Shown here one piece after another: positions 19,272-29,974 of a stretch of 64,000 nucleotides of DNA. Below the pieces are notes generated by a model. It had not been told where the DNA came from and searched no databases. It was given only the letters and a program-made list of their open reading frames with translations. The stretch spans positions 87,721 to 151,720 of the forward strand of contig JAIVFH010000087.1 of the NCBI GenBank assembly GCA_025765595.1. The letters run 5' to 3'. A program made the translations under genes and the position numbers. Each line of letters begins with the position of its first letter. Position 1 is the stretch's first letter. The DNA comes from Obelidium mucronatum (taxonomy: Eukaryota > Chytridiomycota > Chytridiomycetes > Chytridiales > Chytriomycetaceae).

Positions 19272-22200
19272 CTAGTGTGCTTGGTGCCCTTGCTGTTTCT
19301 GTTGCTTGGTGAGTTTTTGTTGTTGCTGGTTTTCTAGACTGGTTGCGCCTATGTCTTCTCCGGTCTTTTCTCGGGCGTGTCTTCCTTGGTTTTGGGTTTG
19401 GTTTGTGCTGTCAGGGCTCCTTTTAGGGCTCTCTATTGGTTCTTCAGTTTCAATCCATTCTGTTTCTTGCGGTGAGTTGCTCTCGTAGGCCTCTCTCGCG
19501 GCTTTTGAGATTTCTATCATCCCAGGTCTGAGGATTTGTTTTCCGGTTTTGTGGTCATACCACATTTCAATGGCTCTTGCCCTTTTCTCATATTTGTTAT
19601 TGTGTGTGTGGAATCCAAACTCATCTGGGTTGCTGTCCATGCTTTGGTTGCAGACAAGGCACCATTTTCCTGATATTCTTTTTTGCCGTTTAGTTGGGCT
19701 TTTCTCTGGGATTGCTTCCGGTCCTGGGTTGTGTTGTGTTTCTTCAGTGGGTTCTTTGTCTTCCTCTAGCATTTCCTCTTCTGCTTCCTTCCTTTTCCAG
19801 TTTGCCCTTTTTGCGGATTTCTTGGTGGTTGCAGTTATTGCGGGTGTTTGTTCTAGTTCCCATTTGACTGTTTTGTTGCATCGCTCTTTCCACATTTCTC
19901 TGGCTGCTTTAGTCACGTTTTTCATTGCATTGATGATTATTGTTCTTGTTTTTTGGGCAGTTAGGCCGCATACGGTTGTGAGAATTTCTTTAAGTACTTC
20001 TGGGACCGCCCCTTCTAATATAGCTTCAGCTCTTAGGTTGTTTACTTTTTTCTGCCATTTCCCCTGGTATTCTCCCTCGGGTTTTGTGTCCTTGAGGTGG
20101 TGTTGCCATGGTCTGGCCCATTTTGTGAGGTCCTTTGTCCATCCTTCTTTCTTTTCGTTGCCTCCTCCATTGTCGCATCCACTTGCAACCTCCTTGATGA
20201 AGTTGTTTAGGATTTCTGTCCTTTTTGCCTCAAATACTTTGCATTTCATGATGTGGGAGTTTGTTTCCTCTTCTTGGTTGTCACAGCACCTGCAGTTCCC
20301 GTTTGGGTATATGTGTGGGTACCTTTGTTTCATTACTGACTGTGTTGGTCTAAGGTGGTGTAGTGCTTGTACATTGTATCTGATTGCGGCAGATTCCCCT
20401 GTGGATGTGTAGGGGGTTGTTGGTTTGCGGCCACAAGTTACTGTTGTTATTGTCATGTCAAGGTTGATGTTGTTGAGGTAGCCTTTGATGTGGCTAAATG
20501 AGTGCTGCTCTTGCCATCCCAGGTATGAGTGTATTTTGTTGATAGTCTTGAGGTTTTCCCATACTTGCCCCTCAATGAGGCTGTCTCCAGCTTTTGCCAT
20601 GAATCGTATGAGAGATTGGGCTCCTGTTTGAAGGTTGATTACCTCTGCGGAGTTCCCCATGTTTGCATTCTTGTCTGCTATGTCATTTCCTGTTTTGTCC
20701 TTTCCAGAGATTTTGGAATGTCCTTCTACCTTGGTGAATTGGAAGAGCCTCCCTTCTTTACTATAGTCTTTTACGATTTGGGCCATCATTGCCACTTGTA
20801 GCATGCATGCTCTTCCCATAAGGTCTCTGGTGTTGATCTCTCCGTTGCTTTTTACTACGTCCTTGCCATCTTTTACCACGGCTGCGTTGTCGATCTTGAT
20901 AATGGTGAGTCCTTTTTTTGCTCCTATCATCCCTGTGATTGCCCCCATGGCTTCTGGTAGTTTGGATGATGACCATCCAGTTACTTTTGCACACCATTCT
21001 CGTCCTCTATTGGCCCCTTCAGTGCATATCCCCCCTGTTCCCATGCTATTTGTGTGTCTAGAGCCGTCTGTGTATATTGTGTCTGGCTTTGGGTCTGGGT
21101 TATCCTCCATTACACATGTTCCTATTGCCTTAAGTAGATTTTGGGAGCACAGGAGGTATGTTCCTGCTTTGTTTACATTTTCAATGTTTTCCTTTTCCAG
21201 TGGTGTCTTTTCCAGCTTTTTAGGCTCAGTTGTGGGGATTCTGTTTGCAGTTTCCATTTCCGCCTCAGCCTCCCTTCTCATCATGTGTTCCTCTGCTTCT
21301 GTTTCTTCTGTTTCATTTTTGTTAAGTCTTTGCCAGAAGTCTGTAATTGGTCGCTGAAAGGTTTCGGTTGCATATGGGTTTGGGCTGTTTACTTTTGCTC
21401 TTTCAAAGGGCGTTTTGTTTTCTTCGCTCTGTCTTGTTTCCATATGTCTTTTTAGTTCTTTGTACCACCCGTATGATCTGTTGTCTTTTTTGTATCTCCT
21501 GATCAGGTCTTTTCTGTTCAGGAGTTTTCTGCCATCCCGGGAAGCTATTTGGTCGACAAACATGATGTTGTCTTTTTTGAGGTGTGGTCTGAATTTGTCA
21601 TATATAGCCCAGTTCCCAAGTGCTTCCCAGATTGTTGTGTTCCCTCCTTCAATTTTTCCAAAGGTTTCTGTTTGTCCATTATCTTCATTTTTGTATTCGA
21701 TGGGTTTGATTGACAGTTGGTCTTTTGCCATTCTGCCCAGGAGTTGGCCCATGCTGTGTGTTCCCCTTTTAAGTGATGGTTGGAAGGGTTCTTGGAGGGG
21801 GCAATGGGGTAATGCCAGGTCTTCTTGCAGGTTTAATAGCCTGATTCGAGTTATTCTGCCCAACAGTGTGTTTTCATTGGGGCTGATAAGGAGGTTGTTT
21901 ACTTTGTCTGCCGTGTAGTGGCGGTTCCAGTTCTCCAGGCCATATAGTGTTGGGTTTTCTAGGAGTGAGGTGGGTGTGCTTTGAGCCTGCCTTGCCTTCT
22001 GTTTTACCATTTTGAGGCACTTTTTATACCACTTGTCCACACAGTCTTCGCTGACTGCCATGGTTTTCCAGATGTATTGTACTTTTGCAAGGAGTACTGT
22101 GTTTACTATGGTGATGGCAGTGATTTCTGTTATCTCTTTCTTGGCGAGGAGGTTGCACATACTTGTGACAATTTGGGTGATGAGTTGCTTTGATTCTTTG

Positions 22201-25200
22201 TGCTGGTTGTCTGCTGAGAACCAGTTGCCGAGGACTCTCTCGCTGTTATTGTTATTGATGATGGTGATTTTGCTGCAGTCTGGCCATTTGAGGTGCTTGT
22301 GGTTCTCTTCTGGGTTTATGGCAATCATTTCCATCTTTTTTGTGTTGGATTTGATTGAGTTCAGTTCTTGGAATTCATATATTAGTGCAGCTTGCTTTTC
22401 GGCCTCCGTCCAGTTTCCAGCGAAGGCCCCTGTGTCATCCACAAATGCTTCCCCCGTGAGCCGCTCTTGTAGGGTCTGGCCGGTTGTGGTGCCATCTAGA
22501 TTTATGCGGGTTGTGTGTTGGGCTTTTATTGTTATCCCTTCTGTTTCTTTGTCTAGAGTGCATAGCAGTGTGTCCCAGAAGATTCTCCATTCTAGGGGGG
22601 CCAGTACACTCCCCTGCTGTATCATGGTTCCGCATTTGAAGCCTTCTGTTGGTCCAAATGAGGTTAGTACTTTTACTGTCATGTGTTGTTGTGTGTCCCA
22701 TTTCCATGCTGAGTATTTATATGGGATTTTCAGCCTCCTGTGGCTTCTCATTACTGCTGTGGGGCCAACACTGTCGAAGGCCTTTGCAATGTCATTAAAT
22801 AGGAGGTATGCTGTCATGTTCCTTTCTTTACAGTACTCAATGATGGTATTAATCATTCGTAGGGAGGTTTCTGTTGACTCCCCTGGGAGGACGCTGAAGT
22901 TTCGGCCTGCCAGTACGTGTTTGTTTTCCATTAGGATTTTCTTGAGCGGGTTGTACCAGATGGTTTCCATTAGTTTATACGGTATTTCAAGCAGGGCAAT
23001 TGGCCTTGTTTTTAGGAGGTCTCCAGCCCACTCTTCTGATTTTGGGATTGGTCGGATGTTTCCCTTTGTCCAGGTTTCTGGTGTGAACATGAAGTCTTTG
23101 CATAGTTGGATGACTGTGCGGAAGTACTTGCATGCTTCAGTTCCCCCCATCAGCAGCATTTCCCTTGTAGTCCCTGATGGTCCTGGTGCCTTGTTTTTTC
23201 CCATTTGTCTGAGTGCTTCCATGATTTGGTCTGTTGTTATTTCTTTTTCTAGCTCGTCATACATTGCTGGGTCTATTGACTCTTTGGGCATGTATTCCTG
23301 TGCAAATGGTGATTCCAGGTCTATATGTTTCTCGTTGTTTGAAAACTTCCTTGAAGACCTTGTCTGTTTCCAGTTTGACTTCTTCTGATTCAAATACTGT
23401 GCCGTCCTTGGTTCTAACCTTATCGATGTCTGAGTTTCCTCTCCCTCTGTCGAGGATTCTGTCAAACATTCTTTTTCTTTGGGTGCGGAACATCTCATTT
23501 CTCTTTGCAATTGCTGTTCTTATTTGGTCGGCTGTTTGGGCCTTTTTCAGCGATATGGCTTTTCTTTCCACTTTATTTCGCTCTCCTCTCAGCCATTTGA
23601 TGGTGTTATTTAGGTCTGTTTGGTCTGTTTCTGGTGGGGGTGTTTCCCAGTCATGTTTGATCTCGGTTGCCCTTCTCTTAAATTTGTCCCAGGTGTTTGC
23701 TTTTATTGGTCCCCTGTGCACTTCAGTAATTGCTCCTCCCATTGTCTTGAATAGGCTGTGCCACTTGGCAGATTCTGTTTCGCCTGGAGTTCTCTGGTCC
23801 CCCCCAAGGATTTTGCTGGGTAGTGTTTCCATTGCCAGTTTTTCAATTTCCTTTTGTGTTCTTTCTGCGTTTTGTCCCACTATTCCTCTCACTATTTTGA
23901 TCGCACAGTTTTTCGTTTGCTGATGGCGGGGTGCGCTTTAGTGTCGAGTTTGCAAGTTCTGTGTGTTGTTGCATTCTTTCAGGGTTGCCAGCAAGTACCT
24001 GGAATCCTGCGCATTGATCTTGTAGCTCTGCTCTATTTTTTTCGTATATTTTTGCACATCCAACTTCAAATTCCTTTTTCTCCTTTTCTGTCACTTTATC
24101 CCAGTCCACCACTTGCCCTGATTTTTTGGGGGCCTTGTGGGTTTTGGTTAGGTCAAATGAGGCCACTACTGGGACGTGGTCAGAGGTTCTCAGCTCCTCC
24201 ATTTCTGTTAGTATGTCGCAGTGTTTGGTCATTCCTGCGATAGTCGGAGTTGCAAATATGGCGTTGATTCTTGATCCGTATATTACTTTTCCTTCGGAGT
24301 TCCTTTTACTCCTAGAGAATTTTCTAAGCTCTGGGTTATGGTATCTGAAGATGTCTGTTAGCCCGCATTCTTCCAGGATGGGGATTATTCCTGTGTCTTT
24401 TTCCTTTGTGGCTGGGAATCTGTCCACCTCTCCATTTTTGTAGCTGTTGGCATCCATCATCCATATTGTCTCCCTTCCTGCTTTGTCATCTTCTTTCTGT
24501 ATTTGTTCTATTGTTTCAGAGATTTCTTTGTATTTTTCACTCGATTTGCTGAGATTTGGGGGATGTACATGTTCACTACTCTTATTTCCCCTCCTTTGAG
24601 ATGTAGGGTTATAGCAATGAGCCAAGTTGCCCATTCTGATTTTTTGTCCAATGCGTTTTGCGATATCTGATCGGATTATGATTGCCACTCCTCCTGACTT
24701 CCCTTCTGCACTTGCAAATTCCGCTGTATCGTAGTTGTGCTCAGTGTCTGGTGTTTTTCCGTTTTCGTTGTTTTTTGTTCTTCCTCTCCATCTTCTTTCC
24801 CCCTCTTCTTTGGGGACTTTAGTTTCCTGGATGCATCCTATCATGATTCCAAATGAGGTAAGCATGTATTGTGTTTCTTCAATTTTGAGTGATGCTGTGT
24901 TGTATGTTGCCACACTTAGTTCCATTTTGTTTGGGTTTGATCTGATTTCCCTTCTGGCAAAGTCTGGTGTTTGTTCTTGTTCTGGAAGGGTTTCACCGTT
25001 ACTGTCAGCTGTTCCCTCGTTGTCTCCTATTGTGGCTTCCTCCATTGTTTCCTCTTGTTCGATTGGTCTCTTTTTCTGTGGCCCTGCTGGCAGTGTTGCC
25101 GTTTTATGCTTCTTGGTATTTTGAGTTGTGGTTCTTTCTTTTTGTCTTTTTTCAGGCTTTTTGTTTGTTGTTGTGTTCCTTTCTTCTTTGTTGTGTTTGT

Positions 25201-25573
25201 GTGTTTCATTGTCTGCCTCAATGTAGTTTTCTAGGTTTGTGTATTTGTTCAGTTTACTGTAGAGCCACATTTGTCTCTTCTGCCGTAGGATGTCTTGTTG
25301 TTCTTTGCTGGAGCCTCCTCCTTGTGGGAATTCCCCTTCTTTTTTGTCTTGGAGGGAGGTGATTTTCCTTTCTGTCTCCTCTGTTAGCTCTCCTGATCTG
25401 TATAGTTCCTGGATGGCGTCTTTGACTGCTATTATGTTGGTGGTTTGCTGTGTTTTTGTACTTCTTTTATTTTCACTACTACTGATTTCATTCCTTGTTG
25501 TACTACTAACTATATGTTTCCCTTTTCCGCCTCCTCTGATATCCACCTCTTCCTGTTTGAGCTTACTCATCAT
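19272..25573 (-). pseudogene. LINE ORF2: APE endonuclease, reverse transcriptase, RNase H (frameshifted)
   Basis: Read in three overlapping frames: 25,573-23,843, 23,892-23,257 and 23,510-19,272. Frameshifts therefore lie near 23,870 and 23,330. Endonuclease motifs: VATYNTAS, CIQETK, GGVAIIIRSD, DANSY, SRINAIF and TSDHVPV. RT motifs: KAPGPSG, IRPIPKS, FNDIAKAFDSV (A), QQGSVLAPLEW (B) and FVDDTGAF (C). RNase H: IYTDGS, then IDNAA and VEGHSK. A Cys/His finger follows (CRCCDN...HIMKC). An unusually long, charged C-terminal tail holds a second CLVCNQSMDSNPDEFGFHTH motif. Joined length is about 2,100 codons, long for the family. The frameshifts may be decay or sequencing errors. Confidence 0.85.
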
Positions 25574-26125
25574 TGGTTCGGCCCGTTTCAGGGCAGTTTC
25601 TTCTTCTCCCCCTTCTTTCCCTTTCCGTCGTGGCGTTCGATGTATTCGACCCCAGCACTCTTCTTCCCAATTTTTTTTCGAGTGATTTCCTTTCTTTGGT
25701 GTTTTCTCCAGAGTTCCTCTAGCTTAACCACTCTTTTCTTCAGTCCAACATATTCATCTTCCTCGCCCTCATTGTATCCAAAGATTTCTTTGTTCAAAAC
25801 CTTGATTTCAGCTAATGATTGCCTCTCAAGGTTCTCCTTCTTCTTCCTCTCCCATTTCTTCGTCCGAAAGGCTCCAACTTTGTTGGCTGGTCAGTTTCCT
25901 CCCCTGTTTCAGTTTCTTCCCTCGTTTCTGTCGTGGGTTTAATTGTTTCCTCATCCATGTCATTCTGGATTTTTGCCCACTGGTCATTCAGGTTGTTCTC
26001 CTTTTCCTTCATCCAGATCACCGATCGCCTTCTTCCAACTCCCCTTTCACTCTTTCCATTTCTGCCTTCCATCTTTGTTTCCATCTCCTTTTTGAGCTCA
26101 TTCACCTCAGCTTGTACCGCCGTCA

Positions 26126-27679
26126 TTAGCTCTTCTTTCCGTTCTTCTTCCGTTTGGAAGGTTCTTCCAGTTGGGGCTCTTCCAGCTGTAGGGAGGGGCT
26201 CCTTGGAGGGCCATTTGTTGGGCTTTGGACAAGATTCCGGTTAGCATTTGGGAATTCGGTAGTGCTGTTCCCCATTCTGGTTGTTGGTTTGATGGGCTTG
26301 ATAGCCTCAGCCATGTGGATTTCCAAGTGGCGGCAACCTTCGGCTTGTGTTTCAGTGAGGCGGAGTCCCTTGCTTTCGAGGTTTCTGAGGTCGACATGGA
26401 TTTGTCCGACCTCTTCTCCACTCATTGATAGGTAGCAGGTTCTTTGTCCCAGTCTTTTTAAGCGTTCCTCAACTTCTTTCTTGTGTGTTGGGTAGTTTTG
26501 GTGGAGGTGGTCCATGTGGCAGTGTTTGCAGTTGTCCCTGTTTCTGTATGTTCCGTCCGGTTTTCTGACCAGTTTTCTGACAAACGTGAAGGTTGCGTTT
26601 GATTCTGGGAATTGGTACTGGTTTTTGGTTTTAGAATTTTGGGTATGTGTGTTTTTGTTTTTTCTCACCACAGTGTTGTCCATTTTCTTTGCATTGTCTT
26701 CAGACTTCATCACGACCACAAGAGAGTAGGGGATTTTTTTGATCCTATCCCCTCTGACAATTTTGTAGTTCGCTTTTCCATTTCCAAGTGCACGCACCGC
26801 GTCGTGCCAGTCTTGGGCTCTTGTGTACTTCTCCACATCCTTTACCACCAGGGTTCTGGTTTGTTCTCTGTGGCGTCGAATGTCCGGAGTTTCGTCCTCG
26901 TCGGCCAGAATTGCTGTGTTGCGGTTGAAGTAGAGGCATGGATGGAGCTGCATGCATCTGAGTTTGTCCTGTTCAGTCTCGAAGTACAGACTGACGACTA
27001 CTTCGTGGCTGTTGGTTGTGGATCTTCCAAAGGCTTGCACGATCTTGTGGCCTTTTTCGGTCCAGAGTTGGAACATTGCCTTGGCAATTTCACTAGGTTG
27101 TTGGTGGTGGGTGTTGTCGATGCCGAGGACAAGTGCCTTGTGCTCTTTATCGACTGCTGCTGTCGACTCAACGTTGAACAGGTTCTGTGTGGCTGGTACT
27201 TCAGCAACGGTGAGGTTTTCGTTGAGGTGGTCCAGCTGTACCCCAGTAAGATTCATGACCAATTTGTGGTTTGCAGTTCGCACAGTGGTCTCGACGCCGT
27301 AGTCCCTTCCCAAGAGGATTTCCAGCCCTTCTTTGGCATTGCGGGCCTTGATCTTGGCCAGGTTGATCAGTTTGTTGGCATGCTTTGTTTCGATCGAGGC
27401 AACGTATGTTTCCATTTCTTTTTTTTTGTTCTTTTTTTTAATCATACTATCTTTGGTTCTCTGCCTCGTTCCCCTTTTTATTTTACATTTACATTCGCAG
27501 GTTGCAGGTCCGATTTCCGGTCCTTTTCTGGTGCCTGGCGCTTGAGCCATAGTCACTGGCATTGCCAGTTTTTGCCGCATGTTGCGGTTCACCCTGCTGC
27601 CGAACCGGCCACCGCGGTGGGAGAACCGGTGCTCCACATTTGACGCCTGCGACTGGCGCGTGGGGGAGCCCGCTTGCAA
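26126..27679 (-). CDS. LINE ORF1 (RNA-binding, Gag-like)
   Basis: 517-codon ORF upstream of ORF2. The N-terminus is basic (KKKNKKKEMETYVASIETKH). The middle holds an RRM-like stretch (TRTLVVKDVEKYTRAQDWHD and IPYSLVVVMKSEDNAKKM). A Cys/His knuckle follows (CKHCHMDHLHQNYPTH). Expected to coat LINE RNA. A further acidic coiled segment (VNELKKEMETKMEGRNG) lies in another frame at 25,812-26,126, so ORF1 may originally have been longer. Confidence 0.7.
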   Translation of the reverse strand: MQAGSPTRQSQASNVEHRFSHRGGRFGSRVNRNMRQKLAMPVTMAQAPGTRKGPEIGPATCECKCKIKRGTRQRTKDSMIKKKNKKKEMETYVASIETKHANKLINLAKIKARNAKEGLEILLGRDYGVETTVRTANHKLVMNLTGVQLDHLNENLTVAEVPATQNLFNVESTAAVDKEHKALVLGIDNTHHQQPSEIAKAMFQLWTEKGHKIVQAFGRSTTNSHEVVVSLYFETEQDKLRCMQLHPCLYFNRNTAILADEDETPDIRRHREQTRTLVVKDVEKYTRAQDWHDAVRALGNGKANYKIVRGDRIKKIPYSLVVVMKSEDNAKKMDNTVVRKNKNTHTQNSKTKNQYQFPESNATFTFVRKLVRKPDGTYRNRDNCKHCHMDHLHQNYPTHKKEVEERLKRLGQRTCYLSMSGEEVGQIHVDLRNLESKGLRLTETQAEGCRHLEIHMAEAIKPIKPTTRMGNSTTEFPNANRNLVQSPTNGPPRSPSLQLEEPQLEEPSKRKKNGKKS

Positions 27680-27749
27680 GGGTGGCTTGGAACAGTCGCA
27701 TTGTGGTTGGTTGGTGCTTGGCCGCTTTGATTTTCAACAAAGTTTTTTT

Positions 27750-28467
27750 AGCACTGCTTCCAGTCCCTCTGCAATAGATTAAACAGTCTTATTACTCAAC
27801 ATCTGTACCAATTAGTCAAAGAACCCTCAAAAAGCCAGAACGTTCAAGCATTCTCTGTTTCACAAGCACCTCAGCCGCTACACCAAAACCGCTACAGCTT
27901 CTAATTCTACTACAAACAGCTAAAACTAAATATTAAAACAAGTTTATTACTACAATGCACAAACTAGGACTAATACAAAGGAAACCATCAAAGAGAGATT
28001 ACACTTCAACATCTGTCACATGAATCAATTAGTGAATATTACAACCGATTCTCAAATATTCTTACCAAGACGCCCGCTGATCCAACTCCGCATTCTGTCC
28101 ATTTGTCAATCTGACTGAAGTCATCAACCATGTCATTGAGGCACTATATAAACAATCTTTTGGTCATCAAATTCAAAGAATCAAAAGTCTTGAATTGGCT
28201 ACTTCCAAGTCCGCTCTGTATGCCTTACACAAGAAGCGCAAGTTACACATTGTCTTCACTGAATCCAATGGTCTTATGTTTCGTGATGACCTTATTTACC
28301 TTCCAACTGAGGAGCTTCAACTTGAAGTTTTCCGTCAACGTCACTGTGCTCCTGTTGCCGGCCACTTTGGTGTTACTAAAACAGTTAAGTTAATCTCTCG
28401 CAATTACTGGTTTCCACACATGCGGCGCATAGTTCAGCGTTTTATTGCAAACTGCGACTTGTCCCAG
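27750..28467 (+). mobile_element. Deleted LTR-retrotransposon relic (5' LTR end, gag piece, integrase piece)
   Basis: Starts with the second copy of the LINE target-site duplication and the rest of the small LTR (to about 27,776). A 5' leader like that after 62,620 follows, then gag fragments (HQIQRIKSLE near 28,160-28,195). These fuse in frame to Ty3/gypsy integrase sequence (LATSKSALYALHKKRKLH, then TEELQLEVFRQRHCAP and the zinc-binding HFGVTKTV...NCD). It stops abruptly where the LTR at 28,468 begins. An internal deletion or recombination joined gag to integrase. Confidence 0.7.
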
Positions 28468-28959
28468 TGTTAGTAATCACCCGCCTTAAAGGGATATTTG
28501 TCTATACTTTCGTAGCTTAGTGGACATTGCGCGCGACTCTCACACTGGAAACCCGGGTTCAATCCCCGCTTGTAACATTTTACTTTTAGATTCTATTTTT
28601 GTATTTGTCATCTTTGATTTGTCATTTTATCAAGTTTTTCTGTTTCAGTTTTGTGATATCATTCTTGATTTCACATATTATTGTGCTATCACTCTTGCTA
28701 TCACATTTTCAGTTTGATTTTCAGTTTGTCTTCAGTTTTGAACTTTTATCATTTGTAATTCCAGAACTTGCATAAATAGCAAGGTTTCTGCTCTGAGTTT
28801 TAGTTCAGTTTTAATACATTCTGTGTTAGTTGTACAGTTTTGTAACTCTGTGATTCCGTCTCTCGTGATTTCAAGCCGTTATTGGTCAAGCCCTTGTACC
28901 CCTAAGCACTCGTGCCTTCAAGAACCCTTAAGTCTTTTATTGACTATCTGGTTCTAACA
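28468..28959 (+). repeat. LTR of the Ty3/gypsy family (TGTTAG...CTAACA), 492 bp
   Basis: Has perfect TGTTAG/CTAACA ends and matches the gypsy 3' LTR at 49,655-50,176 (inverted orientation). Near its 5' side are a Pol III-like A box (TAGCTTAGTGG) and B box (GGGTTCAATCC) with the tRNA-Glu-like loop CTCTCAC between them, and TATTTTTG about 30 nt beyond. Further on is a TATA-like GCATAAATAGC (about 28,770). No clear 5-bp target duplication flanks this copy; its right end abuts the inverted-repeat element at 28,960. Confidence 0.75.
28517..28578 (+). other. tRNA-Glu-like module inside an LTR
   Basis: Runs from the A-box-like GTAGCTTAGTGG through GCGACTCTCACACTGG to GGGTTCAATCCCCGC. The T-arm stem GGG/CCC with a TTCAATC loop is present. 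The acceptor stem is not convincingly paired, so this is a tRNA-derived promoter-like module and not a working tRNA gene. Confidence 0.55.
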
Positions 28960-29143
28960 CCACATTAAAAAAAAATTAGTTTTCAAACAAACCAAATAAT
29001 ATTCTACAAGCAATTCTAGTCATATCTGCATATTATTGATGTCTGTGGGATGCTTGTTCCTTTAGAACAAACCCAAAACATTCATGGGCATATTCCTTGC
29101 GAAACCAAATGGAGTGGAGCCCCTCTAAATTATACACACTAAT
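28960..29143 (+). repeat. Left terminal inverted repeat
   Basis: Shared blocks with the reverse complement of 36,124-36,316 include CAAATAATATTCT, TATTATTGATGTCTGTGGGA and ATTCCTTTAGAACAA. Confidence 0.8.
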
Positions 29144-29520
29144 CTGAACCAATGAATTCTATCAATTTGATGTTTGGATCTGATAGAAGTACAGTATTTG
29201 ATTTAATGGAAATAAAAAACCGCACTGAAATAAAATATTTTTTATTCTTTGTAAGATGCCGGCACGTCTCCTATCCTGTACAACTTAAAAATAAAGAGAG
29301 CAGTTGCTTGTATTGCTATTACTCTGTTTGGAGAAAAAGAGCACATGAAGTCCTTTGCTCCCATCAAGAGCCATTTCGAGGGCATCCAAACATTTTAGAA
29401 TATTCGTGGAATTGTTATCATTAAGGTCGCAAGGTCCTGCCCTGCCAGGGGGTTGATGCTATTTTAGCTTAATATTTATCTAAAAAACATTGAGAGGGTT
29501 GCTTACGTGCAAGCTGCAGC
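29144..29520. other. Non-coding spacer of the inverted-repeat element
   Basis: AT-rich, short ORFs only, none recognised. A C/G-rich GTCCTGCCCTGCCAGGGGG palindrome-like stretch lies at about 29,431-29,452. Confidence 0.4.
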
Positions 29521-29524
29521 TCAA

Positions 29525-29830
29525 TATGAGAATGGCCTAGTGGTCAGGACTGCTCTCGGAATTCACAGGACCGTAACGGGAGTCAAACCCGAGATGACTG
29601 TAGGTGTTACCAGGTTGACCGCAACCTGGGTTCGCAACTCAAAGTGGAAATAAAATAAATGAATAAATGAATTAAGCGAAAATAAAAAATAACCAATTTT
29701 GAGTTGTCCCGTTGCGTTGGGAATTCTGCCCTGTGTAGGGGTGGATGGACAGGGAAAGTGTGGCGTTTGCGTGTCTATGACCAAAGAAGCCGATGGTCCT
29801 TACTTTGGACCAGAAATTGTTATCTAAATG
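29525..29830 (+). repeat. Possible tRNA-derived SINE
   Basis: Contains an A-box-like TGGCCTAGTGGTCAGGAC and, about 40 nt on, a B-box-like GGGAGTCAAACCC. An AT-rich AAATAAATGAATAAATG stretch and a GC-rich tail follow. The layout resembles a tRNA-head SINE, but no second copy is visible in the window and the B box is one base short of consensus. Confidence 0.4.
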
Positions 29831-29974
29831 TGCCTCCCAATTAATAACGTTGTTTGGGATTGCTTATCAATAATAATGGAATAAATATTTCTTCTTAACT
29901 CCCCAAGTGTATGAAGAATTGGTAGGAAATGGAAATCGAGAGCCTCTCCATTACTTATTAATCATAGCTAGCAC

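Larger units (their letters stand above)
18899..27749 (-). mobile_element. Full-length non-LTR retrotransposon (LINE, Tad/I-like)
   Basis: About 8.85 kb on the minus strand, bounded by a 16-bp target-site duplication. The 3' end (low coordinates) has a poly(A) tail, seen as 13 T at 18,901-18,913. Contents 5' to 3': ORF1 (27,679-26,126), ORF2 with APE endonuclease, RT, RNase H and a zinc finger (25,573-19,272), and a 3' UTR. RNase H in the ORF2 protein is typical of the I and Tad groups. Intact ends plus the TSD mean insertion by target-primed reverse transcription without 5' truncation. ORF2 has two frameshifts, so this copy is probably no longer autonomous. Confidence 0.88.

Noticed and set aside
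19549..27643. Many hydrophobic plus-strand ORFs (for example 22,012-23,388 and 26,612-27,643)
   Set aside because: They lie opposite the Lys/Glu/Asn-rich LINE ORFs; the Phe/Leu/Ser composition is the antisense of that coding and no start, family or splice logic supports them.
28960..29143. Inverted repeats explained as two unrelated solo repeats
   Set aside because: Not fully excluded, but both start at the same CCACATT end, stay collinear for ~185 bp and enclose one recombinase gene, so a single element is the simpler reading.
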